Positions 15,262 through 24,391 of a stretch of DNA of 64,000 bases are shown one piece after another (positions within the stretch are counted from its first letter, which is position 1; each line of letters starts with the position of its first letter). Source of the stretch: an uncultured Bacteroidia bacterium (GTDB lineage: Bacteria; Bacteroidota; Bacteroidia; Bacteroidales; UBA932); contig CACZKE010000007.1 in NCBI GenBank assembly GCA_902781705.1, forward strand, positions 1 through 64,000, read 5' to 3'. Under the pieces are notes generated by a model that worked only from the letters and a program-made list of their open reading frames with translations, ran no database searches and was not told the origin of the DNA. The position numbers were made by a program, and so were the translations under genes.

Positions 15262-16422
15262 ATCTTTCTTGGGTCTGTTCTTACCCTTGTTCCGGTTACC
15301 GCCCTTGTTGCGGCGCTTCTTCTTGCGCGCTTCGTCGAAGCGGGAGATGCTGTCGTCGCCCACGGCGGTGACGAACTCGGGGGCGGAAGGGGCGACGTCC
15401 GGAAGGAGCGTCTCCGGCTTCTGGCCGTTGCGGTTCATCATGATGATCTCGCGGACCTCGGAGGCCGGGAGCGGATACATCTTCGCGAGGGAGCCCTTCT
15501 CATAGGAGAACCACATCGTCTCCCGGAGGATGTCCGTCTTCACCAGGTAGGCCAGACCATCCTGGAACTCAAGCGGTTCCGAGACCTTGGGGATGCGCGA
15601 GTGCGCATCCATGTAGGCCGACACCTCGTAGTTCAGGCAGCATTTGAGCTTGCCGCACTGGCCGGCGAGTTTCTGCGGATTCAGCGACAGGTCCTGGACC
15701 CGGGCGGCGGAGGTGGAGATGCTCTTGAACTCCGTGATGTAGTTCGCGCAGCAAAGTTCCCGGCCGCAGATGCCCAGGCCGCCGATCAGGCCGGCTTCCT
15801 GCCGGGCCCCGATCTGCTTCATTTCCACCCGGATATGGAACTCCTCGGCAAAGTCCTTGATGAGTTGGCGGAAGTCCACGCGCCCGTCGGCAATGTAGTA
15901 GAAGATGGCCTTCGTGCCGTCCCCCTGGAACTCCACGTCACCGATCTTCATCTCCAGGCCCAGATTCGCCGCCAGCACGCGGGAACGGATCATCGTCTCC
16001 TGCTCCCGGGCGATGGCGTCCTGCCAGCGCTCGATGTCGTAGGGTTTCGCCTTCCGGTAGATCTTCCGGAATGTCGTCTTTTCCGGATCGATGCCCTTGC
16101 ACTTCATCTGCCGGGCCACGATGGGGCCCTCGAGGGTGACAATGCCGAGGTCATGGCCCGTCTGGGCCTCCACGACCACCAGGTCGCCCGTTTTCACGCT
16201 CTGGCCGGAAGCATTGACATAGATACCCTTGCGGGTATTCTTGAAACGGACCTCGAACAGGCTGTTGTACTGCTCCTGGGCGATGCCCTTGAGGTAATTG
16301 TACACCTCCAATTTGCAGCAGCCCTGCCGGTAGCGGATGTCCTCCGTCCCGGTTTCCTCATTGCCGCTGATCACGCAGCCGCGGAAGCAGTCATATCGTA
16401 CGTTTTCGTTACTGTCCATCAT
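15256..16422 (-). CDS. ricT: PSP1-domain protein RicT/YaaT family
   Basis: The 388-residue protein has the PSP1 C-terminal domain (about 95-190) and the cysteine-rich segment GICGRELCCANYI...QCGKLKCCLNYE that holds Fe-S clusters in the RicAFT complex of Bacillus. The N-terminus adds another cysteine pair (NVRYDCFRGCVI), and the C-terminus is a very basic tail (KKKRRNKGGNRNKGKN). In Bacillus RicT acts with RicA and RicF in mRNA processing; in Bacteroidota the role is not defined. It overlaps holB by 4 nt and ends in the arm of palindromic element copy B. Confidence 0.88.
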   Translation of the reverse strand: MMDSNENVRYDCFRGCVISGNEETGTEDIRYRQGCCKLEVYNYLKGIAQEQYNSLFEVRFKNTRKGIYVNASGQSVKTGDLVVVEAQTGHDLGIVTLEGPIVARQMKCKGIDPEKTTFRKIYRKAKPYDIERWQDAIAREQETMIRSRVLAANLGLEMKIGDVEFQGDGTKAIFYYIADGRVDFRQLIKDFAEEFHIRVEMKQIGARQEAGLIGGLGICGRELCCANYITEFKSISTSAARVQDLSLNPQKLAGQCGKLKCCLNYEVSAYMDAHSRIPKVSEPLEFQDGLAYLVKTDILRETMWFSYEKGSLAKMYPLPASEVREIIMMNRNGQKPETLLPDVAPSAPEFVTAVGDDSISRFDEARKKKRRNKGGNRNKGKNRPKKDA

Positions 16423-17405
16423 AATACGGTCATATAGAGCCGGTCCGCCAGTTCGGCGAACAGGATTTTCTGGTTCACGTTCCGCTCCAGCAGCAGGAGC
16501 GCCCGGTCCAGGGCAGCAAGCCCCTGCCGGGAAAAATTCTTGCGCAGCCGTCCGGCGAGATCCCGGTAGAAAGGCTGCTCGTCAGCCGGGATGTCTCCCA
16601 GTTCCGACAAACCCTGCTGCAGCAGGAAGATATTACGGAGCCCCTCCCCCGCGAACCGGCAAAAGGATTTCTGCTTCTCGCGGGAATCGAGCGCCGCTAC
16701 CGCCTCCCCCGTCTCCAGGACGCCGAGGAGGTCCTTCCGGACCAGGGCGTCCATCAGGTCGTGGAACAGGTCCGCGTACACCGTGGGCTCGCCGCCCAAC
16801 TGGGGGTGGGCTTCCCGGGCCTCATCCCGGGTCAAAGGCGGGATGCGCATGAAGAGGCAGCGCGAGGCAATCGTCGTCAGCACCTTCTCCGGTGCGTGGG
16901 TAATCAGCAGGAACAGCGTCTTCTCCGGCGGTTCCTCCACCATCTTCAGGAGACTGTTCGCCGCCTGCTGGTTCATTTTCTCGGGGAGGTACAGGACCAC
17001 CGTCCGCCAGCCCCCCTCCACGGCCGACAAGGACAGCCGCTCCAGGACGGACCTTGCCTCGTGGACCGAGATATTGCTCTGTTTCCCCTCGATGCCGATG
17101 GCCGCATACAGTTCATTCTCAAAGAAATACGGATTCTCCGCGAGGAGGTCCCGGAACTTCCCGATGAACTGGGCCGAAACCGGCTTGTCCGAACCCGCCA
17201 CGGGGAAAATGAAGTGGACGTCGGGATGAATGAGTTTTTTCACCCGCGGATTGTGCCCATAGACCTCGTCCAGAAACTCCAGGACAAGCGGGTAGGCACC
17301 CCCGCCGTCGTTCTCATGCAGGAGCATCGCATGCGGAATCCGGCCGCTCTCCGCCATTTGCCGGAGGGTGGCCGCGAGTGCCGCGCTGCTGCCTGCTCGT
17401 TCCAT
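16419..17405 (-). CDS. holB: DNA polymerase III delta' subunit (clamp loader)
   Basis: The 328-residue protein has the clamp-loader AAA+ fold of delta': an N-terminal RIPHAMLLHENDGGGA segment where the P-loop is degenerate (no GKT), as expected for the ATPase-dead delta', EARSVLERLSLSAVEGGWRTVVLYLPEKMNQQAANSLLK and sensor-type EEPPEKTLFLLITHAPEKVLTTIASRC. It works in the cytoplasmic clamp loader with DnaX and HolA. It overlaps ricT by 4 nt and is 3 nt from the polyprenyl synthase gene, so it is translated in a tight operon. Confidence 0.9.
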   Translation of the reverse strand: MERAGSSAALAATLRQMAESGRIPHAMLLHENDGGGAYPLVLEFLDEVYGHNPRVKKLIHPDVHFIFPVAGSDKPVSAQFIGKFRDLLAENPYFFENELYAAIGIEGKQSNISVHEARSVLERLSLSAVEGGWRTVVLYLPEKMNQQAANSLLKMVEEPPEKTLFLLITHAPEKVLTTIASRCLFMRIPPLTRDEAREAHPQLGGEPTVYADLFHDLMDALVRKDLLGVLETGEAVAALDSREKQKSFCRFAGEGLRNIFLLQQGLSELGDIPADEQPFYRDLAGRLRKNFSRQGLAALDRALLLLERNVNQKILFAELADRLYMTVL

Positions 17406-17408
17406 CGG

Positions 17409-18386
17409 TCAATAGGTTCTTTCGCCCACAAAGCGGGCCAGTTTCACAAGATACGATTTTTCTTCGGATTCCGGCAGGATTTCCAGGGAAGAAACCGCCT
17501 CGTCGAGGCGTTTTTCCATTTCGGCGGCCGCTGCGGCGACGCCGTTCCGGTCCATGACGAAGTCCCGCACCCGGGCGGCCAGTTCCGGCATGTCGGAGAT
17601 CCGGCTCACCAGGTCCCGCATTTCCAGCGCATCCTCCTCCGGAACGGACTCCAGGACGCACAGGAGCGGCAGGGTCACTTTCTGCTCCAGCAAGTCGATG
17701 CCCACCGGCTTTCCCAAAGCGCCGCCACCCGTGTAATCGAAGATGTCGTCCTTGATCTGGAAGGCGATACCCAGATGGCGGGCATACGTTCCCAGGGCCT
17801 CCGTCCACGCTTCGGGCGCATCGGCGGAGATGGCGCCGGACAGGACGGCCGCTTCGAACAGGGAGGCCGTCTTGGCATAGATGATCCGGAAGTAGTCCTC
17901 CCGCGACGTATCGGCCTTGGAGGCCCGCTGCATCTGCAGGAGTTCGCCCTCGGCCAGGTCGGACAGCGTCTTGCCGAACAGGCGGATCACCCGCTCGCTG
18001 AATCGGCTGGCGTCCAGGACCGTTCCGATGGCCTTCACGAGCCAGAAATCGCCCAGCAGGACCGACGCCGGGCTGCTCAGGATGGACATCACCGTGGGAC
18101 GGCCCCGGCGTTCCGTCGCTCCGTCCACCACGTCGTCATGCAGGAGCGTGGAGTTGTGGATGAGTTCGGACGCCGCAGCGAAACGGACGGAATCCCCGTT
18201 GATTCCCCCGCACGCGCCGGCCGAGAGCAGGGTCAGGACCGGGCGCAACTGTTTGCCGCCCTGCCTGAGCAGGGAACGGTTCGTCGCGTCCAGCAGGTCG
18301 ATGTCACTGCGGAGGACATCGGCCATGAGCGCTTCCACCCGGGACATGGGCCCGGAGAGCAGGGTCTTGATTTCCTGGATATCCAT
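17409..18386 (-). CDS. Polyprenyl diphosphate synthase (trans-type)
   Basis: The 325-residue protein has both aspartate-rich motifs of trans-isoprenyl diphosphate synthases: LLHDDVVDGATERRG (first, about 80-94) and FQIKDDIFDY (second, about 210-219), plus GGKQLRP near residue 44. It condenses isopentenyl diphosphate units; the length and motifs fit an octaprenyl/heptaprenyl synthase that would supply the menaquinone side chain used by MenG, encoded elsewhere in this window. It is 4 nt from the LOG-family gene. Confidence 0.92.
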   Translation of the reverse strand: MDIQEIKTLLSGPMSRVEALMADVLRSDIDLLDATNRSLLRQGGKQLRPVLTLLSAGACGGINGDSVRFAAASELIHNSTLLHDDVVDGATERRGRPTVMSILSSPASVLLGDFWLVKAIGTVLDASRFSERVIRLFGKTLSDLAEGELLQMQRASKADTSREDYFRIIYAKTASLFEAAVLSGAISADAPEAWTEALGTYARHLGIAFQIKDDIFDYTGGGALGKPVGIDLLEQKVTLPLLCVLESVPEEDALEMRDLVSRISDMPELAARVRDFVMDRNGVAAAAAEMEKRLDEAVSSLEILPESEEKSYLVKLARFVGERTY

Positions 18387-18390
18387 TTCG

Positions 18391-18924
18391 TTATTTCAGA
18401 TGGGAGGCCAGTTCCTCCACCGTATCGGCGAAGATGACGAGGTTCCGGTCGCAGGTCTCGAGCATGCCGTGGCTCTCATAATGCCGCAGCAGGTCCTTCC
18501 AGGGGTCGTAGAACCCGTCCAGGTTCAGGACCAGCAACTTACCGTCGTACCGGCCCAGTTTCCTCAGGACATGCGTTTCCACGAACTCGTCCAGCGAGCC
18601 GATACCGCCGGGCAGGGCGATGGCGGCGGAGGTTCCCTCCCGCATCCGTTCCTTCCGCTCCGACATCGTATCGGTCCAGATGAGTTCCGTCAGGTGAGGA
18701 TACTCCAGCCCTTTCATGAAACGGGGTATCACGCCGGTATGCTCGCCGCCCAGGCGCTCCATCTCGTCGGAGAGGGAACCCATCAGACCGCGGAAACTGC
18801 CCCCGGAAACGAGGCCCCATCCATAAGCGTGCAGCGCGCGAACTACTTCACGCGCTGCCTTGTCATACTTGGGGTCGATGCCTTCGGCCGCCGAGCAGAA
18901 GACGACCGCCTTGCGGGACGCCAT
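18391..18924 (-). CDS. LOG-family (TIGR00730) protein
   Basis: A 177-residue Rossmann-like protein with the family motifs GGSFRGLMG and PGGIGSLDEFVE (usual form PGGxGTxxE), and a MSERKERM segment. LOG proteins are nucleoside 5'-monophosphate phosphoribohydrolases that release a base such as cytokinin or adenine from the nucleotide. The Thr to Ser change in the PGG motif is conservative. The cellular role in this organism is not known. Spacing to neighbours is 3-4 nt, so it belongs to the trxA operon. Confidence 0.85.
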   Translation of the reverse strand: MASRKAVVFCSAAEGIDPKYDKAAREVVRALHAYGWGLVSGGSFRGLMGSLSDEMERLGGEHTGVIPRFMKGLEYPHLTELIWTDTMSERKERMREGTSAAIALPGGIGSLDEFVETHVLRKLGRYDGKLLVLNLDGFYDPWKDLLRHYESHGMLETCDRNLVIFADTVEELASHLK

Positions 18925-18927
18925 CGG

Positions 18928-19566
18928 CTAGAAGAGGATCGCCAGGGTAATCTTGGCGCCCTGATAGTTCTTCAGATCGACGTAAGAGGATTTGATATCC
19001 TTCAGGTCACCGGTATCCAGGTGGTCGGCCTTGTAGAGGGGGCCGAAATTGCGGAACAACTGGACGGAGAGTTGGATATGGGTGGCAATCTCCAGGCCCA
19101 GGCCGGCACCGACGCCGTACTCGAGTTTGTTCTTCGCCTCGACAAGGGCCTTGTTGATGGACTCGACCGAAGTCTCCGTTCCGGAAAGTTGCAGACGCTC
19201 GCTGCCGGTCACGCCGTAGCCCACATAAGGCTCGACGAACAGGTAGGGACGGAAAGCCAGCAGGTCCGGACCCCACTGGAGACCCAGGGAAAGTTCGGCA
19301 AAGCCGGTCTTGGAGACGACGTCATTGTTCTGCTTGAGGTTCGCGCCCTTCACGGAATAGGAAAGGGTGGGCTGGATGGCGAAACCGGCGCCAAGGTCGG
19401 CTTTGTACAGGATACCAGCCTGGTAGAGGGTCATCGCCTTGTTTTCCTTGGGAGTTTTCGCACCGTCCATGGTGGAGAGGGTAAGTCCGCCCATCACGCC
19501 GAACTGCTGGGCGCTGGCAACCGCCATCGAGGCGAAAAGGGCCGCTATGGCCAAAATCTTTTTCAT
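18928..19566 (-). CDS. Outer-membrane beta-barrel protein, PorT-like
   Basis: The 212-residue protein has a signal peptide (MKKILAIAALFASMAVASAQ) and alternating amphipathic strands (GVMGGLTLST, FAIQPTLSYSVKG, FAELSLGLQWG, LFVEPYVGYG, LGLEIATHIQLSVQLF) ending AKITLAILF, typical of small 8-stranded outer-membrane barrels. No specific function is recognised. It sits 9 nt after trxA in the same operon. Confidence 0.8.
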   Translation of the reverse strand: MKKILAIAALFASMAVASAQQFGVMGGLTLSTMDGAKTPKENKAMTLYQAGILYKADLGAGFAIQPTLSYSVKGANLKQNNDVVSKTGFAELSLGLQWGPDLLAFRPYLFVEPYVGYGVTGSERLQLSGTETSVESINKALVEAKNKLEYGVGAGLGLEIATHIQLSVQLFRNFGPLYKADHLDTGDLKDIKSSYVDLKNYQGAKITLAILF

Positions 19567-19575
19567 ATGATTCGT

Positions 19576-19890
19576 TTAAAGGTTTGCGTTGATCTTGTCC
19601 ACGAGGACGTTCTTGGGCATGGCGCCCACGGTCTTGTCCACGAGTTGGCCGCCCTTGAAGAAGAGCAGCGTGGGGATGTTCATGATGCGGTACTTCATCG
19701 CGATCTCGTCGGCGTCGTCCACATTGACCTTGACGACGGAGATCTTGTCGGCCATCTCTTCCTCCACCTCGTCCAGAAGCGGGGAAAGCATGCGGCAGGG
19801 GCCGCACCAAGTGGCCCAGAAGTCCACGACGACGAGTTTCCCGTCCTGGAGAAGTTCGTCGAAATTGGTATTGGTAGCAACTTTTGCCAT
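19576..19890 (-). CDS. trxA: Thioredoxin
   Basis: Classic 104-residue cytoplasmic thioredoxin with the active site WCGPC (about 29-33), the VKVNVDD segment and the cis-proline loop IPTLLFFKGG. No signal peptide is present. It is the first gene of an eight-gene minus-strand operon running to trmB, with a -7 box 24 nt upstream. Confidence 0.97.
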   Translation of the reverse strand: MAKVATNTNFDELLQDGKLVVVDFWATWCGPCRMLSPLLDEVEEEMADKISVVKVNVDDADEIAMKYRIMNIPTLLFFKGGQLVDKTVGAMPKNVLVDKINANL

Positions 19891-19913
19891 AGGTAAAAAT
19901 GTTTATATCCTTG

Positions 19914-19921
19914 CAAATATA
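19914..19921 (-). promoter_or_regulatory. -7 promoter box (TATATTTG) for the trxA-trmB operon
   Basis: Perfect TAnnTTTG on the minus strand in the 42-nt gap between the PII-like gene and trxA. Gene gaps of -14 to 9 nt in most of the downstream stretch suggest one transcript to 13769. Confidence 0.65.
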
Positions 19922-19932
19922 ACAAATTATTT

Positions 19933-20226
19933 TCAGAGTGCATCCTCCACCGGGAGGACATAGGCGCGGAGGCCCAGATTGGGATTCTCCCGGTCCGTTT
20001 CACGGAGGCGGTCCATGATGACGGGCGCCAGGTCGCTGGGAACGGCCGTCAGGATGGCGTGGTTCTGCGTGGGCCAGGCGTGGTTGCCCAGATGGGGCTC
20101 CCCGTCCTCGGTACCCCGGCCGCCGATTTCCTCCCAGACGGTGTATCCCCGCTGGCCGCAGGACTCGAGGAGTTCCACGATTTCCTGGTTATAGGCCTGG
20201 TTGTAGGCAATGAATATCGCTTTCAT
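19933..20226 (-). CDS. PII-like protein linked to RND efflux
   Basis: A 97-residue protein (MKAIFIAYNQAYN...RAYVLPVEDAL) with the size and beta-alpha-beta pattern of the PII/GlnB superfamily. A T-loop-like stretch is GGRGTEDGEPHLGNHAWPTQNH, with histidines, and the end is LGLRAYVLPVE. It starts 2 nt after the RND permease gene. A separate PII branch genetically linked to heavy-metal RND pumps has been described (PII-NG), and this gene matches that context. Classical uridylylation Tyr51 is not evident. Regulation of the pump by a metal or nucleotide is an inference. Confidence 0.7.
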   Translation of the reverse strand: MKAIFIAYNQAYNQEIVELLESCGQRGYTVWEEIGGRGTEDGEPHLGNHAWPTQNHAILTAVPSDLAPVIMDRLRETDRENPNLGLRAYVLPVEDAL

Positions 20227-20228
20227 AA

Positions 20229-23200
20229 TCAGTTGTTTTTGGCAGCCCGGCGGGCGCGGCGGCGTTCCCGGTGCTCCGTGATGCCGCAGTACAGGACCGG
20301 GATGATGACGAGGGTGATGAGGGTGGAGATCGAAAGGCCCCAGGCCACGGTGATACCGAGGCCCTTCCACATTTCGGAACCTTCTCCGGTACCCCAGGCC
20401 ATCGGCAGCATACCGAGGACGGTGGTGAGGGTGGTCATGAGGATCGGGCGGAGACGGCTCCGGGCCGCGGTCACGGAGGAATCGCGGACGCTCATCCCGC
20501 GCTCCTGGCACAGGATCGTATAGTCGATGAGGACGATACCGTTCTTCACCACGATACCCAGGAGGATGATGATACCGATCATGGACATCACGCCCACGGC
20601 CATCCCGTGCAGCATGTTTCCGAGGGCGACGCCCGTAAAGGCGAACGGAATGGAGAACATGATCACGAGCGGGCCCAGGAAGGACTCGAACTGGGAAGCC
20701 ATCACCATGTACACGAGGATGACGATCAGGAGCATCAGGAGGATCATGTCCGAGAACATGTTCTGCTGGTCCTCATAGTCGCCGCCGATGTCCCAGGACA
20801 GGCCGGCGGGCAGCGGATCGGCCTCCAGCATGGCCGTGACGGCCTCCACGCCCTCGCTCAGGGCATGGCCGCGGGCCATCATGCCGGTGACGGTGATGTA
20901 CCGGTCGCGGTTCTTGCGGGTGATGGTCGGCGGGACGCGGGACTCCACGACCTGGCCGAGGTCACGGACGCGGATGCCGCGGCCCTGCGGATTGGTGATG
21001 ACGATGTTCTCGATGTCGGCGACGCTCTCCCGGAACTCCGGGGCGAAACGGACGCGGATGTTGTATTCCTCACCGTCTTCGCGGTAGAAGGATGCGACGG
21101 TACCGCTCATGGCGGCGCTCACGGCCGCTGCCGCGGTCGTGGAGGTCAGGCCGTTCAGCGCCAGTTTTTCGCGGTCGAAATCGACCTCGTATTCCGGCGT
21201 GTACTGGTCGCGGCTCAGGACCACCTGGACGAAGTTCGGATTCTCGACCATCTTGGAACGCAGGTTCCGGGCTGCAGTTTCCGTCTCCTCGAAGTCGTAG
21301 CCGTAAATCTCCAGCTGGACCGCCGCACGGCCGCCCATGCCCATGCCGCCTTCCGTGACGGTGGACTTGTTGATTTCCGGGAACTGTTTGAGGTCCGCCC
21401 GGATCAGGTCCGCGATCTCGGCGGTGGAGCGCTTGCGGTCCTCCATGGATCCGACGTTGATGTTCATCGTAATCAGGTAGGTACCGTTGTTACGCATGGA
21501 GGCGAAGGCGTTGTCGGAATCGGCCTGGCCGAAGTTGTAGCTCAGGACCTTGACCTCGGGGACATCGGCCGTAATCTTGTCATACAGGCGTGCCGCCAGG
21601 TCGCGGGTGACGTCCTGGGCGGTGCCGATGGGCAGTTCCACGGACACCTGGATACGGCCCTGGTCCTGCGTCGGGAAGTACTCGGTCTTCATCCGGGGAA
21701 CGTAGATGGCGAGGACGCCGGCGAAGATGACGGCGGCCGCCACTATGACGATGCGCTTGTGGTTCATGCACCAGGCGATCACGCGGGAATACCAGGCGGA
21801 GAAAGCGTCCAGGGCCCGGTTCACCGGATCGAAGATGAAGTGGTAGAGCTTTCCGCTCTTGTTCTCGTTCGTGAGGAGCTGCGAGCACAGCATCGGGACG
21901 AGGGTGAGGGCGGCGGTCGTGGACACGATCATGATGATCGAGACTATCCAGCCCAGTTGCTTGAACATGATGCCGGCCATGCCGGAGATCATCGTGAGCG
22001 GGAGGAACACGCACAGCATCGTGAGCGTGGACGCGATGACGGAGATACCCACCTCGGCGGTGCCGTGGACGGCGGCTTCCTTGGGCTTCTCGCCTCGTTC
22101 CAAGTGTGTCGTCACGTTCTCCAGGACGACGATGGCGTCGTCCACCACCATGCCTATGGCTATGGACAGGGCGGACATGGAGATGATATTCAGCGTGTTG
22201 CCGGTGGCGAACAGGTAGATCAGGGAAGCCAGGAGGGCGATCGGGATGGACAGGATGACAATGAGGGTACCCCTCCACCGGCCCAGGAACACATAGACCA
22301 CGAGCATCACCACGAGGAAGGTGATGAGGATGGTCTCCTTCAGGGAGTTGATCGTGTTCAGGATGTTGTCGGAGGAGTCCACGACCGTCGTGACCTTGAT
22401 GTCCGAAGGGAGGTTCCGCTCCAGCTTCTTCATCTCCTTCTTGACGCCGCGGATCACGTTCACGGTATTGTAGCCGGACTGCTTCTGGATGATGATCTGC
22501 GCGCCTCGGACGCCGTTCGTGTAGGATTCCTGGGAGCGTTCCTCCAGGCCGTCCTGCACGCGGGCGACGTCGCGGAGATAGACGGTTCCCCCGTTGAACG
22601 AACCCAGGACGATGTCATTCAGTTCCGACGGATCCCTGAACTCCTTCTTGATGCGGAGCGTATAGGTGTCGGAGCCGATGTCGATGCTGCCTGAAGGGAC
22701 GTTCCGGTTCTCGGCGGCGATGATCTGGGAGATGGCGGCGATGGAAAGCCCGTAGGCCTCCAGCTTGGTGGGGTCGCAATAGACCTGGATCTCACGCTGC
22801 GGGGCGCCGGCCACGGAGACCGTACCCACGCCAGTGACGCGGGCCAGCGGGGTGGCCACGCGGTCGTCCAGGATCTTGTCCAGGGCGGAGACGCTCTGGT
22901 CGGCGGTGGCGGACATGATCATGATGGGCATGTCGTCCACGCTGAACTTGAAGATTGTCGGGGAGGACGCACCGTCGGGAAGCGTCTGGGAGACCATGCT
23001 CAGTTTGTCGCGCACGTCGTTCGTCGCGACTTCGATGTCCGTTCCGTAGTTGAATTCCAGGGTCAGGACGGAGATGTTCTCCCGGGAGTTGGACGTGATG
23101 TCCTTGAGGTTCGCAACGCCGTTCAGGGAGTTTTCGAGGACCTTCGTGAGGTTGTTCTCCACGTCCTCGGCGCTGGCGCCGGGATAGGAGGACATCACCA

Positions 23201-23336
23201 TGATGACGTTGGACTCCACGTCCGGGAAGTTGTCCACGGGGAGCCGCGTCAGCGCGAAGATGCCCAGGATGGCGAACGCCACGAACACGAGGGCGGTCGT
23301 CACCGGATGGTTGACGGAAGTTCTGTAGATGCTCAT
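20229..23336 (-). CDS. RND efflux pump inner-membrane permease (AcrB/MexB type)
   Basis: The 1035-residue permease has the RND duplication: TM1 (VTTALVFVAFAILGIFAL), periplasmic porter domain, TM2-6 with the proton-relay motif GMVVDDAIVVLEN (paired aspartates, about residue 395), a second porter domain, and TM8-12 with GIVVKNGIVLIDY. It works with the adaptor and channel encoded upstream to export drugs, bile salts or similar compounds using the proton gradient. The relay aspartates fit a drug (HAE) transporter more than CusA metal pumps, although the adjacent PII-like gene is of a type associated with metal pumps. Confidence 0.95.
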   Translation of the reverse strand: MSIYRTSVNHPVTTALVFVAFAILGIFALTRLPVDNFPDVESNVIMVMSSYPGASAEDVENNLTKVLENSLNGVANLKDITSNSRENISVLTLEFNYGTDIEVATNDVRDKLSMVSQTLPDGASSPTIFKFSVDDMPIMIMSATADQSVSALDKILDDRVATPLARVTGVGTVSVAGAPQREIQVYCDPTKLEAYGLSIAAISQIIAAENRNVPSGSIDIGSDTYTLRIKKEFRDPSELNDIVLGSFNGGTVYLRDVARVQDGLEERSQESYTNGVRGAQIIIQKQSGYNTVNVIRGVKKEMKKLERNLPSDIKVTTVVDSSDNILNTINSLKETILITFLVVMLVVYVFLGRWRGTLIVILSIPIALLASLIYLFATGNTLNIISMSALSIAIGMVVDDAIVVLENVTTHLERGEKPKEAAVHGTAEVGISVIASTLTMLCVFLPLTMISGMAGIMFKQLGWIVSIIMIVSTTAALTLVPMLCSQLLTNENKSGKLYHFIFDPVNRALDAFSAWYSRVIAWCMNHKRIVIVAAAVIFAGVLAIYVPRMKTEYFPTQDQGRIQVSVELPIGTAQDVTRDLAARLYDKITADVPEVKVLSYNFGQADSDNAFASMRNNGTYLITMNINVGSMEDRKRSTAEIADLIRADLKQFPEINKSTVTEGGMGMGGRAAVQLEIYGYDFEETETAARNLRSKMVENPNFVQVVLSRDQYTPEYEVDFDREKLALNGLTSTTAAAAVSAAMSGTVASFYREDGEEYNIRVRFAPEFRESVADIENIVITNPQGRGIRVRDLGQVVESRVPPTITRKNRDRYITVTGMMARGHALSEGVEAVTAMLEADPLPAGLSWDIGGDYEDQQNMFSDMILLMLLIVILVYMVMASQFESFLGPLVIMFSIPFAFTGVALGNMLHGMAVGVMSMIGIIILLGIVVKNGIVLIDYTILCQERGMSVRDSSVTAARSRLRPILMTTLTTVLGMLPMAWGTGEGSEMWKGLGITVAWGLSISTLITLVIIPVLYCGITEHRERRRARRAAKNN

Positions 23337-23347
23337 GGGAGGCCTCC

Positions 23348-24388
23348 TTACTGGTTGAGCACCTGGACCTTCACGCCGTCCTTGAGGGCCGCCTGGCCCT
23401 TCTGGACGATGAGTTCGCCTTCCTGGATTCCGTCGATGACCTCATACTCAAAGGCCGTGTGCTTGCCCAGGGTGACGGGGACGTAGCTGACGGTGTCGTC
23501 GGGTTTCAGGACATACACGAAACGCTGGCCGGTACCCTCCTGCTTGACGATGCAGCGGTCCGGAAGGACGATGCGGTGGCTCGTGCCGAAGTTCACGCTC
23601 ACGCGGGCGTACATGCCCGGACGGAGGGCCCGGTCGGCATTGCCCACGAGGACCTCGGCGCTGAAGGTATGGGTGGCGGCGTTGATGGTCGGATACAGGC
23701 GGTTCACCTTGCCGGTGAAGCTGCGGCCGGGCAGGGCGTCCACGGTGATGGACACGGTGTCACCTTTCTTGACCTTGGTGTATTCGCTCTCGGAGATGCC
23801 CACGAGGAGTTTCACCGGGATGACCTGCTGCACGGTGAACAGCGGGGCGCTCATCGCGAACATGTCCCCGACATCAAAGTTGCGGGCGGTCACGAAGCCG
23901 TTGATGGGGCTGCGGAGGATGGTGTTCTCCAGCAGGTTGTTGTAGTTGGTCTTGCGGACCTTGTAGCCGAGTTCGGCGGCCTCGAAGTCGGACTGGGACA
24001 CGCCGCCTTCCTCATAGAGGCCCTTCAGGCGGGCGTACTCGATCTCGTCGTTCTGGATCTGGAGTTCCAGCTGGTCCAGTTGGAGACGGTCCATCTCCGC
24101 GAGGACCTGACCCTTCACGACGTAGTCCCCCACTTCCACGTTGATCTTGCGGATGCGGGCGCCGGTCTGGGGCATGATGTTGTTGGTGGCATAGGCCTCC
24201 ACGGTGGAGGAATAACTGTTCTCGTCGGCGACGTCACGGGCGGTGGCGGTAACCACTTCCACGGTCGGAATGACTTCGGCCTGGGGAGCGCCGGCACCCG
24301 GGGCGGGCGTTTCGGATTGTCCGCTGCGGCTCCCGCAGGCGGTCAGGGCACAGACGGCGAGAACGGGGAAAAGGAATCTGCAGTTCAT
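23348..24388 (-). CDS. RND efflux periplasmic adaptor (membrane fusion protein)
   Basis: The 346-residue protein begins with a lipoprotein signal (LTAC at about residue 18). A lipoyl-like half domain (YSSTVEAYATNNIMPQTGARI), a short helical hairpin (about 105-140), the second lipoyl half (ILRSPINGFVTARNFDVGDMF) and beta-barrel/membrane-proximal domains follow. It bridges the permease and the outer-membrane channel. It is 3 nt from the channel gene and 11 nt before the permease gene. Confidence 0.93.
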   Translation of the reverse strand: MNCRFLFPVLAVCALTACGSRSGQSETPAPGAGAPQAEVIPTVEVVTATARDVADENSYSSTVEAYATNNIMPQTGARIRKINVEVGDYVVKGQVLAEMDRLQLDQLELQIQNDEIEYARLKGLYEEGGVSQSDFEAAELGYKVRKTNYNNLLENTILRSPINGFVTARNFDVGDMFAMSAPLFTVQQVIPVKLLVGISESEYTKVKKGDTVSITVDALPGRSFTGKVNRLYPTINAATHTFSAEVLVGNADRALRPGMYARVSVNFGTSHRIVLPDRCIVKQEGTGQRFVYVLKPDDTVSYVPVTLGKHTAFEYEVIDGIQEGELIVQKGQAALKDGVKVQVLNQ

Positions 24389-24391
24389 ATC

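Noticed and set aside
20271..22694. 807-codon plus-strand frame opposite the RND permease
   Set aside because: Asp/His/Gly-rich composition with no domain; shadow of the permease.
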